Below, piece by piece: positions 28,713 through 37,774 of a stretch of DNA of 64,000 bases. The translations under genes and the position numbers were made by a program. The stretch's first letter is position 1. Every line of letters starts with the position of its first letter. The DNA is taken from NCBI RefSeq assembly GCF_008629675.1, contig NZ_VWOX01000002.1, positions 1 to 64,000 on the forward strand, given 5' to 3'. The stretch is from Roseiconus nitratireducens. Its GTDB lineage: Bacteria; Planctomycetota; Planctomycetia; Pirellulales; Pirellulaceae. Below the pieces are notes generated by a model that did not search any database, had not been told where the DNA came from, and saw nothing but the letters and a program-made list of their open reading frames with translations.

Positions 28713-31700
28713 GGCGAATTCCTCCCCTCGGATTCTCCCGAGCCAACACTACCCAGGTTCTCGTAGTATCGCTGGACGGCGTCGCTGAATTGTTCGGGTA
28801 CCGGATCGCGGTCGATCGGGACGAGTGCGTTCTTGTTCGCCGTTCGTCGCAGCAGTTCCGCTTTGACATCGGCCTGAAGTTCACGCAGCGGTTCCGCGAC
28901 CAGATCTTCGACCAGATTCCACTGCGGACTGTCACCGTGACGCTTCATCTCGACACGCATTTGACGAACACGATCGCGGATCGCCCCCGCTCGAGCTCGC
29001 AGGTCGGGATCGTTGACCATTTCCTCGACGTCTCGCATTCGATCCGACCAAGACCGAAAGTCGCCGGTCATTGGCCCGATGGGACCGCCCGTCGAAGGGG
29101 AATCCGCCGCCCGGTTATTGGGCTGCGTCGATTCCTCCCGACGCTCATCCCCGGATTGCCCCCCGCCCCCACGCAACCCCGGCGAAGGCCGGTCGGCTTG
29201 CGATGACGGCTGGCCCTCGCCTCCCTGTTGCTGAGAACCCTGCTGCTGAGAACCCTGCTGCTGAGAACCTTGCTGCTGGGAACCCTGCTGCTGGGAACCC
29301 TGCTGCTGAGAGCCCTGCTGTTGAGAGCCCTGTTGTTGAGAGCCCTGTCGTTGAGAGCCCTGTTGTTGAGAGCCCTGTTGTTGAGAGCCCTGTTGTTGAG
29401 AGCCCTGCTGCTGAGAACCCTGCTGCTGAGAACCCTGCTGCTGAGAACCCTGTTGCTGAGAACCCTGTTGCTGAGAACCCTGCTGCTGAGAACCCTGCTG
29501 CTGGGAACCTTGCTGCTGAGAGTCCTGTTGTTGGGAACCCTGCTGTTGGGAACCGCTTTGTTGATCGTCGGTTTCCCGTTGTTGACCTGGCCCCGAGTCG
29601 CGGCCGGTCTCCTGATTGATCTCTCGTTCAACCCCTTCGGCAAGCTGCTCCAACTGAGCTGCCGCACGGCGCAGCCCCTCTTCCGAATCGCCCAGCACCG
29701 CATCGGCTGCCGAATCGATCTTTTCGCGAAGATTCCGGATCCCTTCTGCCGCCTGTTGTTCAAACGGATCAGCTTGCGGGGTGAATCCGCGGCGGACGAG
29801 TTCGGCGGCATTCCGCAGTTGCTGTTCCACGTCCGCCTGCCGGGTTTCTCGGAAAGCATCGTACAGTCGTTCGGCCAGCAACGGTTCGGACTCTTCGGCT
29901 TCGCGAACCGTTTCCTCCATTTGATTCAGCAACTGTTCGACACGCTCTGCCTGCTGTTGCAACTGGTCCGGCGAGGATGCCTTGGATTCGTCGCCGCGTA
30001 ATCCAGGTGAGGCTTGTTCCGTTTCTTCTCGCATCGCACGACCAATCTCCTCCTGTTGGTCCTGCAATCGCTGAGCCTCCTGTTGCATCTGGCGAACCGT
30101 TTCGTCAAAAGCCCCCGCCGCGCGGCGGCGAAACTCCTGCTGCAATTCGTCGAACTGCGACTCGGCACGGCGTCCGGCGGCCAAAGCCGACGACGGATCT
30201 TCGTTCTCAGTCGCCTGGGCAGCTTGCCGGAGGTCTTCCCGGGACTGCTGCAACTGATCGGCCTGCTCGCTCATCCGTTCGCTATTCTCCGGAGATCGCA
30301 TCCGCGATTCCAGCTCGTCGGATTCTCGCAGCAATTCCTGCTGCTGTTCACGCAATCGCTTTAATTGCCGCTGGACTTCTTCCTTTTCTTCTTCGGTCTT
30401 CGCTTGCTGGAGGGCCGTCTGGAGCTTTGCAAGTTCTTCGTTCAAATCCTCCGTCCGCTGTGCCAACTCGCGGAGCCGGCTGAGAACTTGCCGATCCTCC
30501 GCTGCCGCCTGCTGTTGGGCGGACTGCTGCGCCGCCTGCTGCTGCGTCTCGTAGCGGCTTTCGTCTTCATCCAGTTCCAACTCATCAAGCTGTTGCTGGC
30601 GGTTCTGGTTTCCGCCGCCGGAAGAGCTTTGCTGCGACTGGCGTGATCGAGTGACTTCAAACTCGCGAGACCGCAGCTTCATCAGCCCGGAAAAACTGGC
30701 TTTGGCAGACTTCAATGCGGGATCCAGATCGGCGTCGGCTAATTCGTCAATCGTTTGCTGCATCGTTCCGGCGATACCTTTTGCGATCTCGATTGAACCG
30801 GCATCTTGCAACTCGCTTGCCAACTCGCCCAATTGGTCCAGCCCCGCCTGCTGGGACTCTGCAATCGTCGTCAAATCTTTCTCATCGATCGACTCTCCCC
30901 GTTGTTCCTTTCGGATCTGGTTCCAAATCGCGGTGATGATCTGCTTTTGCGTCCCGGCCAATTCCTCCGCTTGCTGCGCTTGTCCGGATGGCTGCCCGCC
31001 CGGAGGCGGTTGCGACTGCCCGGCCCGAAAGATCTGCTCGAAGGGACGAACATCAGCAAAAAACAGGTCGCTCTCGGTCCTACGTACCTGACCGTCGGGC
31101 CCGACGTCTTCGGCCCAAAAATAGAACGACAACACATCGTCGGGTTCCGCCTGCAGTTCTTCAAAATCGATCGTGTGCTGGACCTGCTTTTTCTGGTTGC
31201 GTTCGACGGAGGAAATCAATTCGACTTCAATTCCCGGATTCATCTCCAAGGTGTACGACACGCCGGATCGGAGCACACCAAAATCGTCTTGGACCGCGGC
31301 TCCCACCTCCAACTCTTCCAGCGGAGAGACGGTGACGTCCCGAGCCGGGTCCAGCTTCAAGCTGGGTGGTTGATTCGGCAACACCTTGACGGTCAGTTGT
31401 GGCGGGAACTTGTTCTGTCGACCGTCGGCATCTTCCAACATCAGCGTGTAGGAAGCGGAAACATCGGTCGGCATTTCCGCCCGGTAGCAGACCGCGTCTT
31501 GCCTCGAAAAGTCGATCGGCTCATCGGGATCGCATGAAATCACCGTCTCCGGTTGGTCGACCCGCACCAGGTCGCAACGCGTCACCGATTTGTTCAGGAT
31601 CAGCCGCCACTGCAACTCCGTGCCCTCGACCACAGTGACCTTCACCGTATCCTCAACCGTCCTGGGGTTCATTCCGGTGTATTCGGGAAACCTCAATTCC

Positions 31701-32593
31701 GCATCACTCCTCAGAAGCTCCGGGAATTCAAAGACTTCGACCGAGAATCGTTCGCTGCTCCAGTCGTTCGAAACGATCTGGTATTGCATCGCTTGGTCGA
31801 CCGACGACACGAACCCGCCCAGAATCGGATCGCCCAAGTTGCGTTTCATCTGTAACTCCGACTCGCCGCCGTCCGCGGTGATCGTGAGCAGCTTCGCGGT
31901 CTCTGGAACATCGCGCGAGAACTCGGCCGTGACCACCAGGCTGCTTCCGCGTTCGAGCAACACGTTCCCGGGCTGGACCAGAACCTGACGCTCGACACGC
32001 ATCGGGGAAGGGCCAATCAACGAGGCCGGTCCCGTTTCACGCCCGCTGAATCCGAGCAGGGCGACGCCGATCGCAGCCAAGCAAGCCGCGATCCCCAAAC
32101 TGCGGGAAATCCAAAGGGCTCCCGTGGAAACGACGCGACGCCAATCGTGAGAACGAAAATGTTCATGCGTTTCGCGAATCAGACGCTGCGTCAACGAACT
32201 GCCCGTCTGCTGGCGAGACAGCCCCGCGGTCGTCAACAGCCTTTGTCCCAACCCCGGATATTGACGTTCAATCGTTGTTGCGGTGTCCCCGGAGCGACCG
32301 GCAAGCCGCCTGGAGAGAATCGCCGCGACCAGCCCCGATAGAAACAAACCGGCCGCGACCCAAATGACGACCCAGATCCGATCGATTTGTCCGCTTGTCG
32401 CCGCACCGCGCAGCATGATGCCGAACAAGGCGGAGACCGACGCCAAGACGGCCAACAGCGTCCAAAAATGCTTGGCACGGATCCGGCTGGAAACCTGCTC
32501 GATCTCGTAAAGCACGCGGTCCAATTGGCGATCCGCGACTCCGACTTGGGAATCGAAACGCAGTTGGTCCGGATTCATCTTCGGTTCAATCAT
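28709..32593 (-). CDS. Giant membrane-anchored coiled-coil protein with GSQQQ repeats
   Basis: 1294 residues. Two N-terminal membrane helices lie at about 43-62 and 73-92, and a third at about 165-185, then a beta-rich extracytoplasmic region (~200-560) in the style of DUF4175 proteins. From ~570 to 1030 it is Gln/Glu/Arg-rich coiled coil (RQLKRLREQQQELLRESDEL). A run of about 22-23 GSQQQ units follows, from a 15-bp tandem repeat near 29224-29560, then a Pro/Ser tail and a C-terminal helical part ending before the overlap. It could be a scaffold or stalk spanning the periplasm. No enzyme motif is visible. Its stop overlaps the start of the VWA gene by 4 bp. Confidence 0.8.
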   Translation of the reverse strand: MIEPKMNPDQLRFDSQVGVADRQLDRVLYEIEQVSSRIRAKHFWTLLAVLASVSALFGIMLRGAATSGQIDRIWVVIWVAAGLFLSGLVAAILSRRLAGRSGDTATTIERQYPGLGQRLLTTAGLSRQQTGSSLTQRLIRETHEHFRSHDWRRVVSTGALWISRSLGIAACLAAIGVALLGFSGRETGPASLIGPSPMRVERQVLVQPGNVLLERGSSLVVTAEFSRDVPETAKLLTITADGGESELQMKRNLGDPILGGFVSSVDQAMQYQIVSNDWSSERFSVEVFEFPELLRSDAELRFPEYTGMNPRTVEDTVKVTVVEGTELQWRLILNKSVTRCDLVRVDQPETVISCDPDEPIDFSRQDAVCYRAEMPTDVSASYTLMLEDADGRQNKFPPQLTVKVLPNQPPSLKLDPARDVTVSPLEELEVGAAVQDDFGVLRSGVSYTLEMNPGIEVELISSVERNQKKQVQHTIDFEELQAEPDDVLSFYFWAEDVGPDGQVRRTESDLFFADVRPFEQIFRAGQSQPPPGGQPSGQAQQAEELAGTQKQIITAIWNQIRKEQRGESIDEKDLTTIAESQQAGLDQLGELASELQDAGSIEIAKGIAGTMQQTIDELADADLDPALKSAKASFSGLMKLRSREFEVTRSRQSQQSSSGGGNQNRQQQLDELELDEDESRYETQQQAAQQSAQQQAAAEDRQVLSRLRELAQRTEDLNEELAKLQTALQQAKTEEEKEEVQRQLKRLREQQQELLRESDELESRMRSPENSERMSEQADQLQQSREDLRQAAQATENEDPSSALAAGRRAESQFDELQQEFRRRAAGAFDETVRQMQQEAQRLQDQQEEIGRAMREETEQASPGLRGDESKASSPDQLQQQAERVEQLLNQMEETVREAEESEPLLAERLYDAFRETRQADVEQQLRNAAELVRRGFTPQADPFEQQAAEGIRNLREKIDSAADAVLGDSEEGLRRAAAQLEQLAEGVEREINQETGRDSGPGQQRETDDQQSGSQQQGSQQQDSQQQGSQQQGSQQQGSQQQGSQQQGSQQQGSQQQGSQQQGSQQQGSQQQGSQQQGSQRQGSQQQGSQQQGSQQQGSQQQGSQQQGSQQQGSQQQGSQQQGGEGQPSSQADRPSPGLRGGGGQSGDERREESTQPNNRAADSPSTGGPIGPMTGDFRSWSDRMRDVEEMVNDPDLRARAGAIRDRVRQMRVEMKRHGDSPQWNLVEDLVAEPLRELQADVKAELLRRTANKNALVPIDRDPVPEQFSDAVQRYYENLGSVGSGESEGRNSP
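29224..29560 (-). repeat. 15-bp tandem repeat, about 22 copies, encoding GSQQQ
   Basis: Near-perfect copies of a 15-bp unit (plus strand GAACCCTGCTGCTGA with variants). The plus-strand translation of the same DNA gives Leu-rich frames that should not be read as a gene. The unit drives a long flexible Gln-rich segment of the giant membrane protein. Slippage should change length in 5-residue steps. Confidence 0.95.
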
Positions 32594-32651
32594 GCCACCA
32601 TCACCTAGTTAGTCTCATGCCAATCCGAGGCCCATGGAATCCCGTCATCGA

Positions 32652-34787
32652 TCACGCGGCTTCGGCCTGGCGCGATGTTCGGGCGCTGAGCCATGTTTCA
32701 GCCGCCAAAAAAGCAATGGTGCCCAGAATCAACCATTGCCACCATCCTTGCCGCGACTCCAGTTCCACGTCCCGGAGGGCGCGTTGAGCTTGCTTGTCCT
32801 GTTGCTGGGATTCCAGCGAGGAGACGCGAACGCCCAACTGGGAAAACCGGTCAATGTCGATGGGATCGGTCTCACTTTCCCTCGGATCGACGTTGACCGC
32901 TACCAATGTCTCATCCTGACCGCGTGCAAATCCGGGCTCCTCCGCGACGGTTTGATCGTCGATCGTTTCGCCGACCACGAATGCGCGATTGACCAGCGCG
33001 CGGTTGCGTCCCAACATGCCCAGCATGATGGGAACGAACTTGGTCGACAGCCCGAACTGACTTTGCGCGGGTTGCCAACCGGATGTCAGAACCCAAACCC
33101 GACCGGCACCGGAGCTTTTCGCGTCCGCGACCGCGGTTGCGACCATCAGGGGTGCCCCATCATCCAAACGGAGGATCGTGGAGACCGAATCACTGAGTCC
33201 GCGAATCACTTGATGGTTCCAGACTCGAATGTTGCTGAAGTCGTTGACTCCCGGATCCGAAAGCGGCGCAATCAACGGATCTTCGAAACGGACCGATTCG
33301 ATCAAATGAAATTCGGCCGGCTGATCGTCGCTTTGCTCTTTTGAGGCCGCTTGGACGGTCAAGTTCGGTGAATCCAATAACGTCGCGAGTGAGGCGACCT
33401 GGTCTTCATCCGGCGTCTGATCCAAAACCAACAACACATTTCCGCCTGCGGCGACGTAACGCCTGAGTGCGTTGGTTTGTTGGTCGCCCTTCGGTGGGCG
33501 GGCAAACATCATCAGCGGCACATCGGCGGCGGCGAGCGTGTTTTGCCACTGCGCCGGTCCCACAATATCCAGTTGGACCTCTCGGGTCGGGTCAGACCAA
33601 GGGACCTGTTGGACGTAGAACGACAGTGCTTCGCGCCGGGGCGTCTCGCTGCCGGGGCTATCAGCCTCACTCTGATCCGGCCGGACAAACAGCACTCGCT
33701 GGTCATTTCGCTTGGAACGGACAAAGTAGAAGGCATTGTCGAAACCGTCGTCGTCGCCATAAAGACGCAAGCAGAACGGTTGCAAATCCGATTCAGAAGC
33801 CGCTTCCTGACGGGGCACGTCCAAATTGACGATGCGGCTCTGGCCTGGAGGCACCTGAATGGTCGCCGCCGGCCCGTTCTGACCATCAAACTTCAATGTC
33901 AACGCCTTGCCGGTCGCCCCACCTGACGCTTGCTCTTCGCCACGCGCGACGTGGACCCGCACTGTGTCTCCGAACAGCTCGCGAGCCTGGCTTGCGTCTC
34001 CTTCTCCGGTCGTATCCGGCAGGACCTGCAACGACGCATTGGCCCCACCGTGCGGGCCAGCGGTTTGGATATCAGCCCACACTCGGTCAGGCCACTGGTA
34101 TCCCTGAAGTGACTCCAGTGAAGCCCCCGACTGCAGATCGCTCAGCACGACGATCCGCGTTTCAATCTGTGCCAAAGCTGGAATGGCTTCGGACTCTGAT
34201 TCTTCGGGTGATTGTTGGTCGATGATTGCCGCCTGGTCCGCGGCGAATCGGATGGCGGCTCCCAGATCCGTCGCTCCCCACCCGGGCTGCAGATTTGCCA
34301 GCGTCTCCCGGGCCGTCTCGGATCGACTCTCCGGCCCAATCTGTGCCGATTCGGCCAGTGTCAAAACGTTTCGTGGAACTTGGTCGAAACCGACCACGGA
34401 AATCAACGTGTCAGGATCCGCCGCCTCGATGATATTCTGGGCCTTGCTGATCGCGTCGTCCCATACGCCTTGCCGACGCATGCTGGCGCTCTGATCCATC
34501 ACCAAAATGACGGCTCGCCGATTCTGGTCCACCAGGGTGGAGTCGGTGCTGGAAAAAAACGGACGGGCGAACGCCAACGCCAGCAACAAGATCGCTGCAC
34601 ACCGCAACAGCAGCAACCACCAATTCTCCAACCGGCTTCGACGGGTCAATCGCGGCGGCGTCGATTCCAGGAACATCAGGGAGCTGAACTCGACTTCCCC
34701 GCGCGGTTGGCGTCGAATCAGGTGAAACAGGATCGGACCGATGACGGCCAATGCCCCCAGAAAATAAAGCGGTGCCAAAAAGCTCAT
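32652..34787 (-). CDS. BatA-like VWA membrane protein
   Basis: 711 residues. The N-terminus is the BatA signature: MSFLAPLYFLGALAVIGPIL, LFHLIRRQPRGEVEFSSLMF, and a second helix WWLLLLRCAAILLLAL. A VWA domain follows with MIDAS DQSAS in LVMDQSASMRRQG. A middle region has a GATase-like pattern (LMMFARPPKGDQQT, YVAAGGNVLLVLD). The last ~25 residues hold a membrane helix. Together with MoxR and DUF58 this is the core of the Bat-type MoxR system, in which MoxR ATPases are thought to chaperone or assemble VWA proteins. Start overlaps the DUF58 stop (ATGA). Confidence 0.88.
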   Translation of the reverse strand: MSFLAPLYFLGALAVIGPILFHLIRRQPRGEVEFSSLMFLESTPPRLTRRSRLENWWLLLLRCAAILLLALAFARPFFSSTDSTLVDQNRRAVILVMDQSASMRRQGVWDDAISKAQNIIEAADPDTLISVVGFDQVPRNVLTLAESAQIGPESRSETARETLANLQPGWGATDLGAAIRFAADQAAIIDQQSPEESESEAIPALAQIETRIVVLSDLQSGASLESLQGYQWPDRVWADIQTAGPHGGANASLQVLPDTTGEGDASQARELFGDTVRVHVARGEEQASGGATGKALTLKFDGQNGPAATIQVPPGQSRIVNLDVPRQEAASESDLQPFCLRLYGDDDGFDNAFYFVRSKRNDQRVLFVRPDQSEADSPGSETPRREALSFYVQQVPWSDPTREVQLDIVGPAQWQNTLAAADVPLMMFARPPKGDQQTNALRRYVAAGGNVLLVLDQTPDEDQVASLATLLDSPNLTVQAASKEQSDDQPAEFHLIESVRFEDPLIAPLSDPGVNDFSNIRVWNHQVIRGLSDSVSTILRLDDGAPLMVATAVADAKSSGAGRVWVLTSGWQPAQSQFGLSTKFVPIMLGMLGRNRALVNRAFVVGETIDDQTVAEEPGFARGQDETLVAVNVDPRESETDPIDIDRFSQLGVRVSSLESQQQDKQAQRALRDVELESRQGWWQWLILGTIAFLAAETWLSARTSRQAEAA

Positions 34788-35761
34788 CGTGCCCCTCCGC
34801 GGTTGGTGCGTCGGGCCGATTTACCCATCCGATTCTTGGCGTCGATCAGACTGGACAACGCTCGATCCAGGGGCTGGTCGGTTCGCATTTCGTAAAACCC
34901 GACCCCAGTCGCCTCGCACGTTTTCTCCATTTCGCGCCGATGAGAGTTGAAGCGTTCGGTGTAGCGAGCTTTCGCCACCGCCGGGTCGACATAAATCTGA
35001 CGTCCCGTTTCCGAGTCGACGATCATCGCGGGATCCGGGAGCGAGAATTCGATCTCCGCGGGATCAATGATCCGCAGCAAAACCACTTCGTGCCCTCGCG
35101 CGCGGAGCGCCGACAACTGGGTTTGCAGCGTCTCCGCGGGGGCCAACAAATCACTCATCAAGATCATCAAACCGCGACGCGGAACCACCGACACGATTTG
35201 GCGGAGCGGGGCCTCCAAATCCGTCCCCCGTCCCTCCGCCGGACGTGACAGTTCGACCAGAATCTGGTGAAACTGTTTGGGCCCCAGCTTTGCGGGTACG
35301 AAGTCGCCAAGCTCCTGATCAAACGTCAGCACTCCGACCGCGTCGCGTTGCAGCGTCAGAAAGTAGGCCAGCGTGGCGGCGACGGTGCGGGCGTATTCCA
35401 TCTTGCTGTAGCCAGTCGTTCCATAATTCATCGAACGACTCTGATCGACGATCAGGTAGCACCGCCGGTTGGTTTCGTCCTCAAACTTTTTGATGAAATA
35501 ACGGTCACTGCGCGCGTAAAGTTTCCAATCCAAATTCCGCAGGTCATCGCCCGGCACGTAGGCTCGGTATTCACTGAATTCGATCGACGACCCGTGAGTC
35601 GGACTTCGGTGCAGCCCCGCGAAGAACCCTTCCACCACCGTTTTGGCTCGCAGCTTCAAACTCTTGATCCGCATCAGCGCAGCGGGATCCACCGACGCCT
35701 GCGATGACGCCTCTCCGGGGACCGTGGTACCGGACCGTTCGGGAGCAGATCCGCGGCTCAC
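34784..35761 (-). CDS. DUF58 (VWA-like) protein
   Basis: 325 residues from a GTG at 35761 that overlaps the MoxR stop (GTGA); an ATG at 35674 is a shorter alternative. The DUF58 core is clear: SSIEFSEYRAYVPGDDLRNLDWKLYAR then DRYFIKKFEDET, followed by a VWA-like part with DQSRS in LIVDQSRSMNYGTTG. No membrane helix is evident, so it is likely cytoplasmic and membrane-associated. In known moxR clusters DUF58 lies next to moxR and works with it, though its biochemical role is still unclear. It forms coupled 4-bp overlaps with the genes on both sides. Confidence 0.92.
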   Translation of the reverse strand: MSRGSAPERSGTTVPGEASSQASVDPAALMRIKSLKLRAKTVVEGFFAGLHRSPTHGSSIEFSEYRAYVPGDDLRNLDWKLYARSDRYFIKKFEDETNRRCYLIVDQSRSMNYGTTGYSKMEYARTVAATLAYFLTLQRDAVGVLTFDQELGDFVPAKLGPKQFHQILVELSRPAEGRGTDLEAPLRQIVSVVPRRGLMILMSDLLAPAETLQTQLSALRARGHEVVLLRIIDPAEIEFSLPDPAMIVDSETGRQIYVDPAVAKARYTERFNSHRREMEKTCEATGVGFYEMRTDQPLDRALSSLIDAKNRMGKSARRTNRGGAR

Positions 35762-36756
35762 GGCTTGGGCACCTCTTCCAGCACGCGGTCGATGATTTTC
35801 TCGATGGTCACGCCTTCGGCCTCGGCCTTGTAGGTGGGCAGCACTCGGTGTCGCAGCGTCGGGTGGGCCAGCGCGACGATGTCCTCCGTTTGGACGTGCG
35901 CTCGTCCCTTCAACAACGCCCTGGCTTTCGCACCCAATACCAACGTCTGGCTTGCCCGTGTGCCAGCCCCCCAGCCCACCCACTCGTTGATGAACTCCGG
36001 GGAAGCTTCGCGAGCCGGTCGAGTGATACCGACCAGGCGCACGGCGTACTCACCGATTTCACGTGCGATCGGCACCTCGCGGACGGCCTGCTGGAAACGC
36101 AACACGTCGTCACCCGAGAACAGTGGTTCGATCGGTGCGGGTTTGGACGAAGTCGTTCGCAAGACCACATCCAATTCGTCACTGGCCGGCAGGTAGTCGA
36201 TTTTGACGTTGAATAGAAACCGGTCCAATTGGGCCTCGGGCAGCGGATACGTGCCCTCCATTTCGATGGGATTTTGCGTGGCCAAAACGAAAAACGGCTC
36301 GGGCAGTTCGTAGCGCGTCCCCGCTGCGGTGACCTGATGCTCCTGCATCGCTTCGAGCATCGCAGCTTGCGTCTTGGGCGGTGTGCGGTTGATCTCGTCG
36401 GCCAAGATCACGTTGGCAAAGACAGGCCCTTTCACAAACGTCATGCCGCGATGGCCGTCACCGGTCTCTTCCAAAATCTCGGTCCCGACGATGTCCACCG
36501 GCATCAAGTCCGGGGTGAATTGGATCCGGCTGAATTTCAGGTGAAACACTTGAGCGACACTGCGCACCAGCAACGTCTTCGCCAGCCCCGGCGGGCCGGT
36601 GATCAAACAGTGCCCCCCGGCAAGCAGACTGATCAGCAACTGTTCGATGACCTCATGTTGGCCAACAATCGTTTTTGCCAATTCGCCGACAATCTGCTCG
36701 CGGGCCGATCGAATTTGTTCCACCAAGTCGGATTCAACCACGTCACTTGTGCTCAT
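35758..36756 (-). CDS. MoxR-family AAA+ ATPase
   Basis: 332 residues. Walker A is GPPGLAKT at 54-61, Walker B/DEI is VILADEINRTPPKTQ, with sensor-1-like FVLATQNPIEMEGTYPLPEAQLDRF and a sensor-2-type C-terminal lid (LRHRVLPTYKAE). This is the AAA_3/AAA_lid MoxR type, a hexameric ATPase that acts on VWA and DUF58 partners encoded beside it. It overlaps the DUF58 gene by 4 bp. About 178 bp separates its start from DUF4159, so an internal promoter may sit there. Confidence 0.96.
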   Translation of the reverse strand: MSTSDVVESDLVEQIRSAREQIVGELAKTIVGQHEVIEQLLISLLAGGHCLITGPPGLAKTLLVRSVAQVFHLKFSRIQFTPDLMPVDIVGTEILEETGDGHRGMTFVKGPVFANVILADEINRTPPKTQAAMLEAMQEHQVTAAGTRYELPEPFFVLATQNPIEMEGTYPLPEAQLDRFLFNVKIDYLPASDELDVVLRTTSSKPAPIEPLFSGDDVLRFQQAVREVPIAREIGEYAVRLVGITRPAREASPEFINEWVGWGAGTRASQTLVLGAKARALLKGRAHVQTEDIVALAHPTLRHRVLPTYKAEAEGVTIEKIIDRVLEEVPKP

Positions 36757-36934
36757 CGATATCCTTTGTTCAGGGTGCTCGGAGTGTGCCAGATTTCGGA
36801 TGTCAGGTTCCGGGTGATTTGATCGGAATGCCCCGCAGAGTCATCCGCCGGGATTCCGTCGACGGGACGTTTCAGTGGCGGACTCGCCGACGTCCCACGC
36901 GTCCGACGCCCGCGCGGTTCCGCATCGGTCAAGG

Positions 36935-37774
36935 TCAGTGCGTCATCGCGTAGGTCACAATATTGATTCCCATGGGATAGGCCTTCTTGACCGAGTACTC
37001 GCGGAAATATTGCTCGTTCTCGCCTTCCCGCTCCCAGCCGTCACCCAAGTCGGTGTTGTGACAGATGAAAACCATGATTCGATCTTCGTCATCGGTGATG
37101 GCACGGAAATGCGGCACGCTGGTGTCGCTTCCGTCGCGGGACCATTCCCAAGAGACACCGCTGGCGGCCGCATTGATCGCGGGAACCTGCGGTTTCTCTT
37201 TCAGATCGTAGACGTTGTGAAAGATCTCGTGTTCCAACGGAACTTCGAAGGGCTTCCGATCCGGAAAGACTCGGCTGAGCTCGTATTCCAAATTCTGATA
37301 TTGCGAATCGCCCCAAAAGTCGTCGACCATCAGGAAGCCGCCACTGAGACAGTAGTCGCGGAGCGCCACGGTCTCCTGCTCGCTGAACACCAACCCGCCG
37401 GGTTCGATCATGTACAGGAAGGGGTAGTCGCGCAGCTTCGGATCGGTCAGCTCCACGATGACGGGTACCGGGTCGACTTTGATCGTCGTCAGTTGCTGCA
37501 AACGCAGTGAAAAATTCAGGTCGCTGTCGGGGTAATCCGTTGACCATCCCCCGCCGCCGCCACGGCCGTAATATGAGTCGTAGCGAACCCGTGCGAAGGT
37601 GAAGAGATCACCGGGAAATCGACGATCGACTTCCCACATCGGAACTCCACGGCGATCTTCCTCGATCGAACGCCCGCGACCGCGACGCCCCCACTGGGCC
37701 AGCGCCAATTGGCTGACGCCGACGCCGGCCAACAACAGCAGCGTCACCGCAAGCAGTTTCTTGCGATCCTTCAT
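36935..37774 (-). CDS. Secreted DUF4159 protein
   Basis: 279 residues with a signal peptide (KKLLAVTLLLLAGVGVSQLALA). The DUF4159 signature is present: FTFARVRYDSYYG, YPDSDLNFSLRLQQLT, DYPFLYMIEPG, and LRDYCLSGGFLMVDDFWG. The fold resembles a glutamine amidotransferase-like Rossmann without the Cys-His triad. DUF4159 proteins usually accompany moxR/VWA gene sets. Its start overlaps the TPR-peptidase stop by 4 bp (ATGA), so the two are likely coupled. A pattern shared with the VWA proteins suggests a common ligand-binding or scaffold domain. Confidence 0.9.
   Translation of the reverse strand: MKDRKKLLAVTLLLLAGVGVSQLALAQWGRRGRGRSIEEDRRGVPMWEVDRRFPGDLFTFARVRYDSYYGRGGGGGWSTDYPDSDLNFSLRLQQLTTIKVDPVPVIVELTDPKLRDYPFLYMIEPGGLVFSEQETVALRDYCLSGGFLMVDDFWGDSQYQNLEYELSRVFPDRKPFEVPLEHEIFHNVYDLKEKPQVPAINAAASGVSWEWSRDGSDTSVPHFRAITDDEDRIMVFICHNTDLGDGWEREGENEQYFREYSVKKAYPMGINIVTYAMTH

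Noticed and set aside
29228..30001. Plus-strand frame rich in LLLRTL/LLLRALL
   Set aside because: It is the antisense reading of the GSQQQ repeat in a strongly supported minus-strand gene; the repeat alone gives it length.
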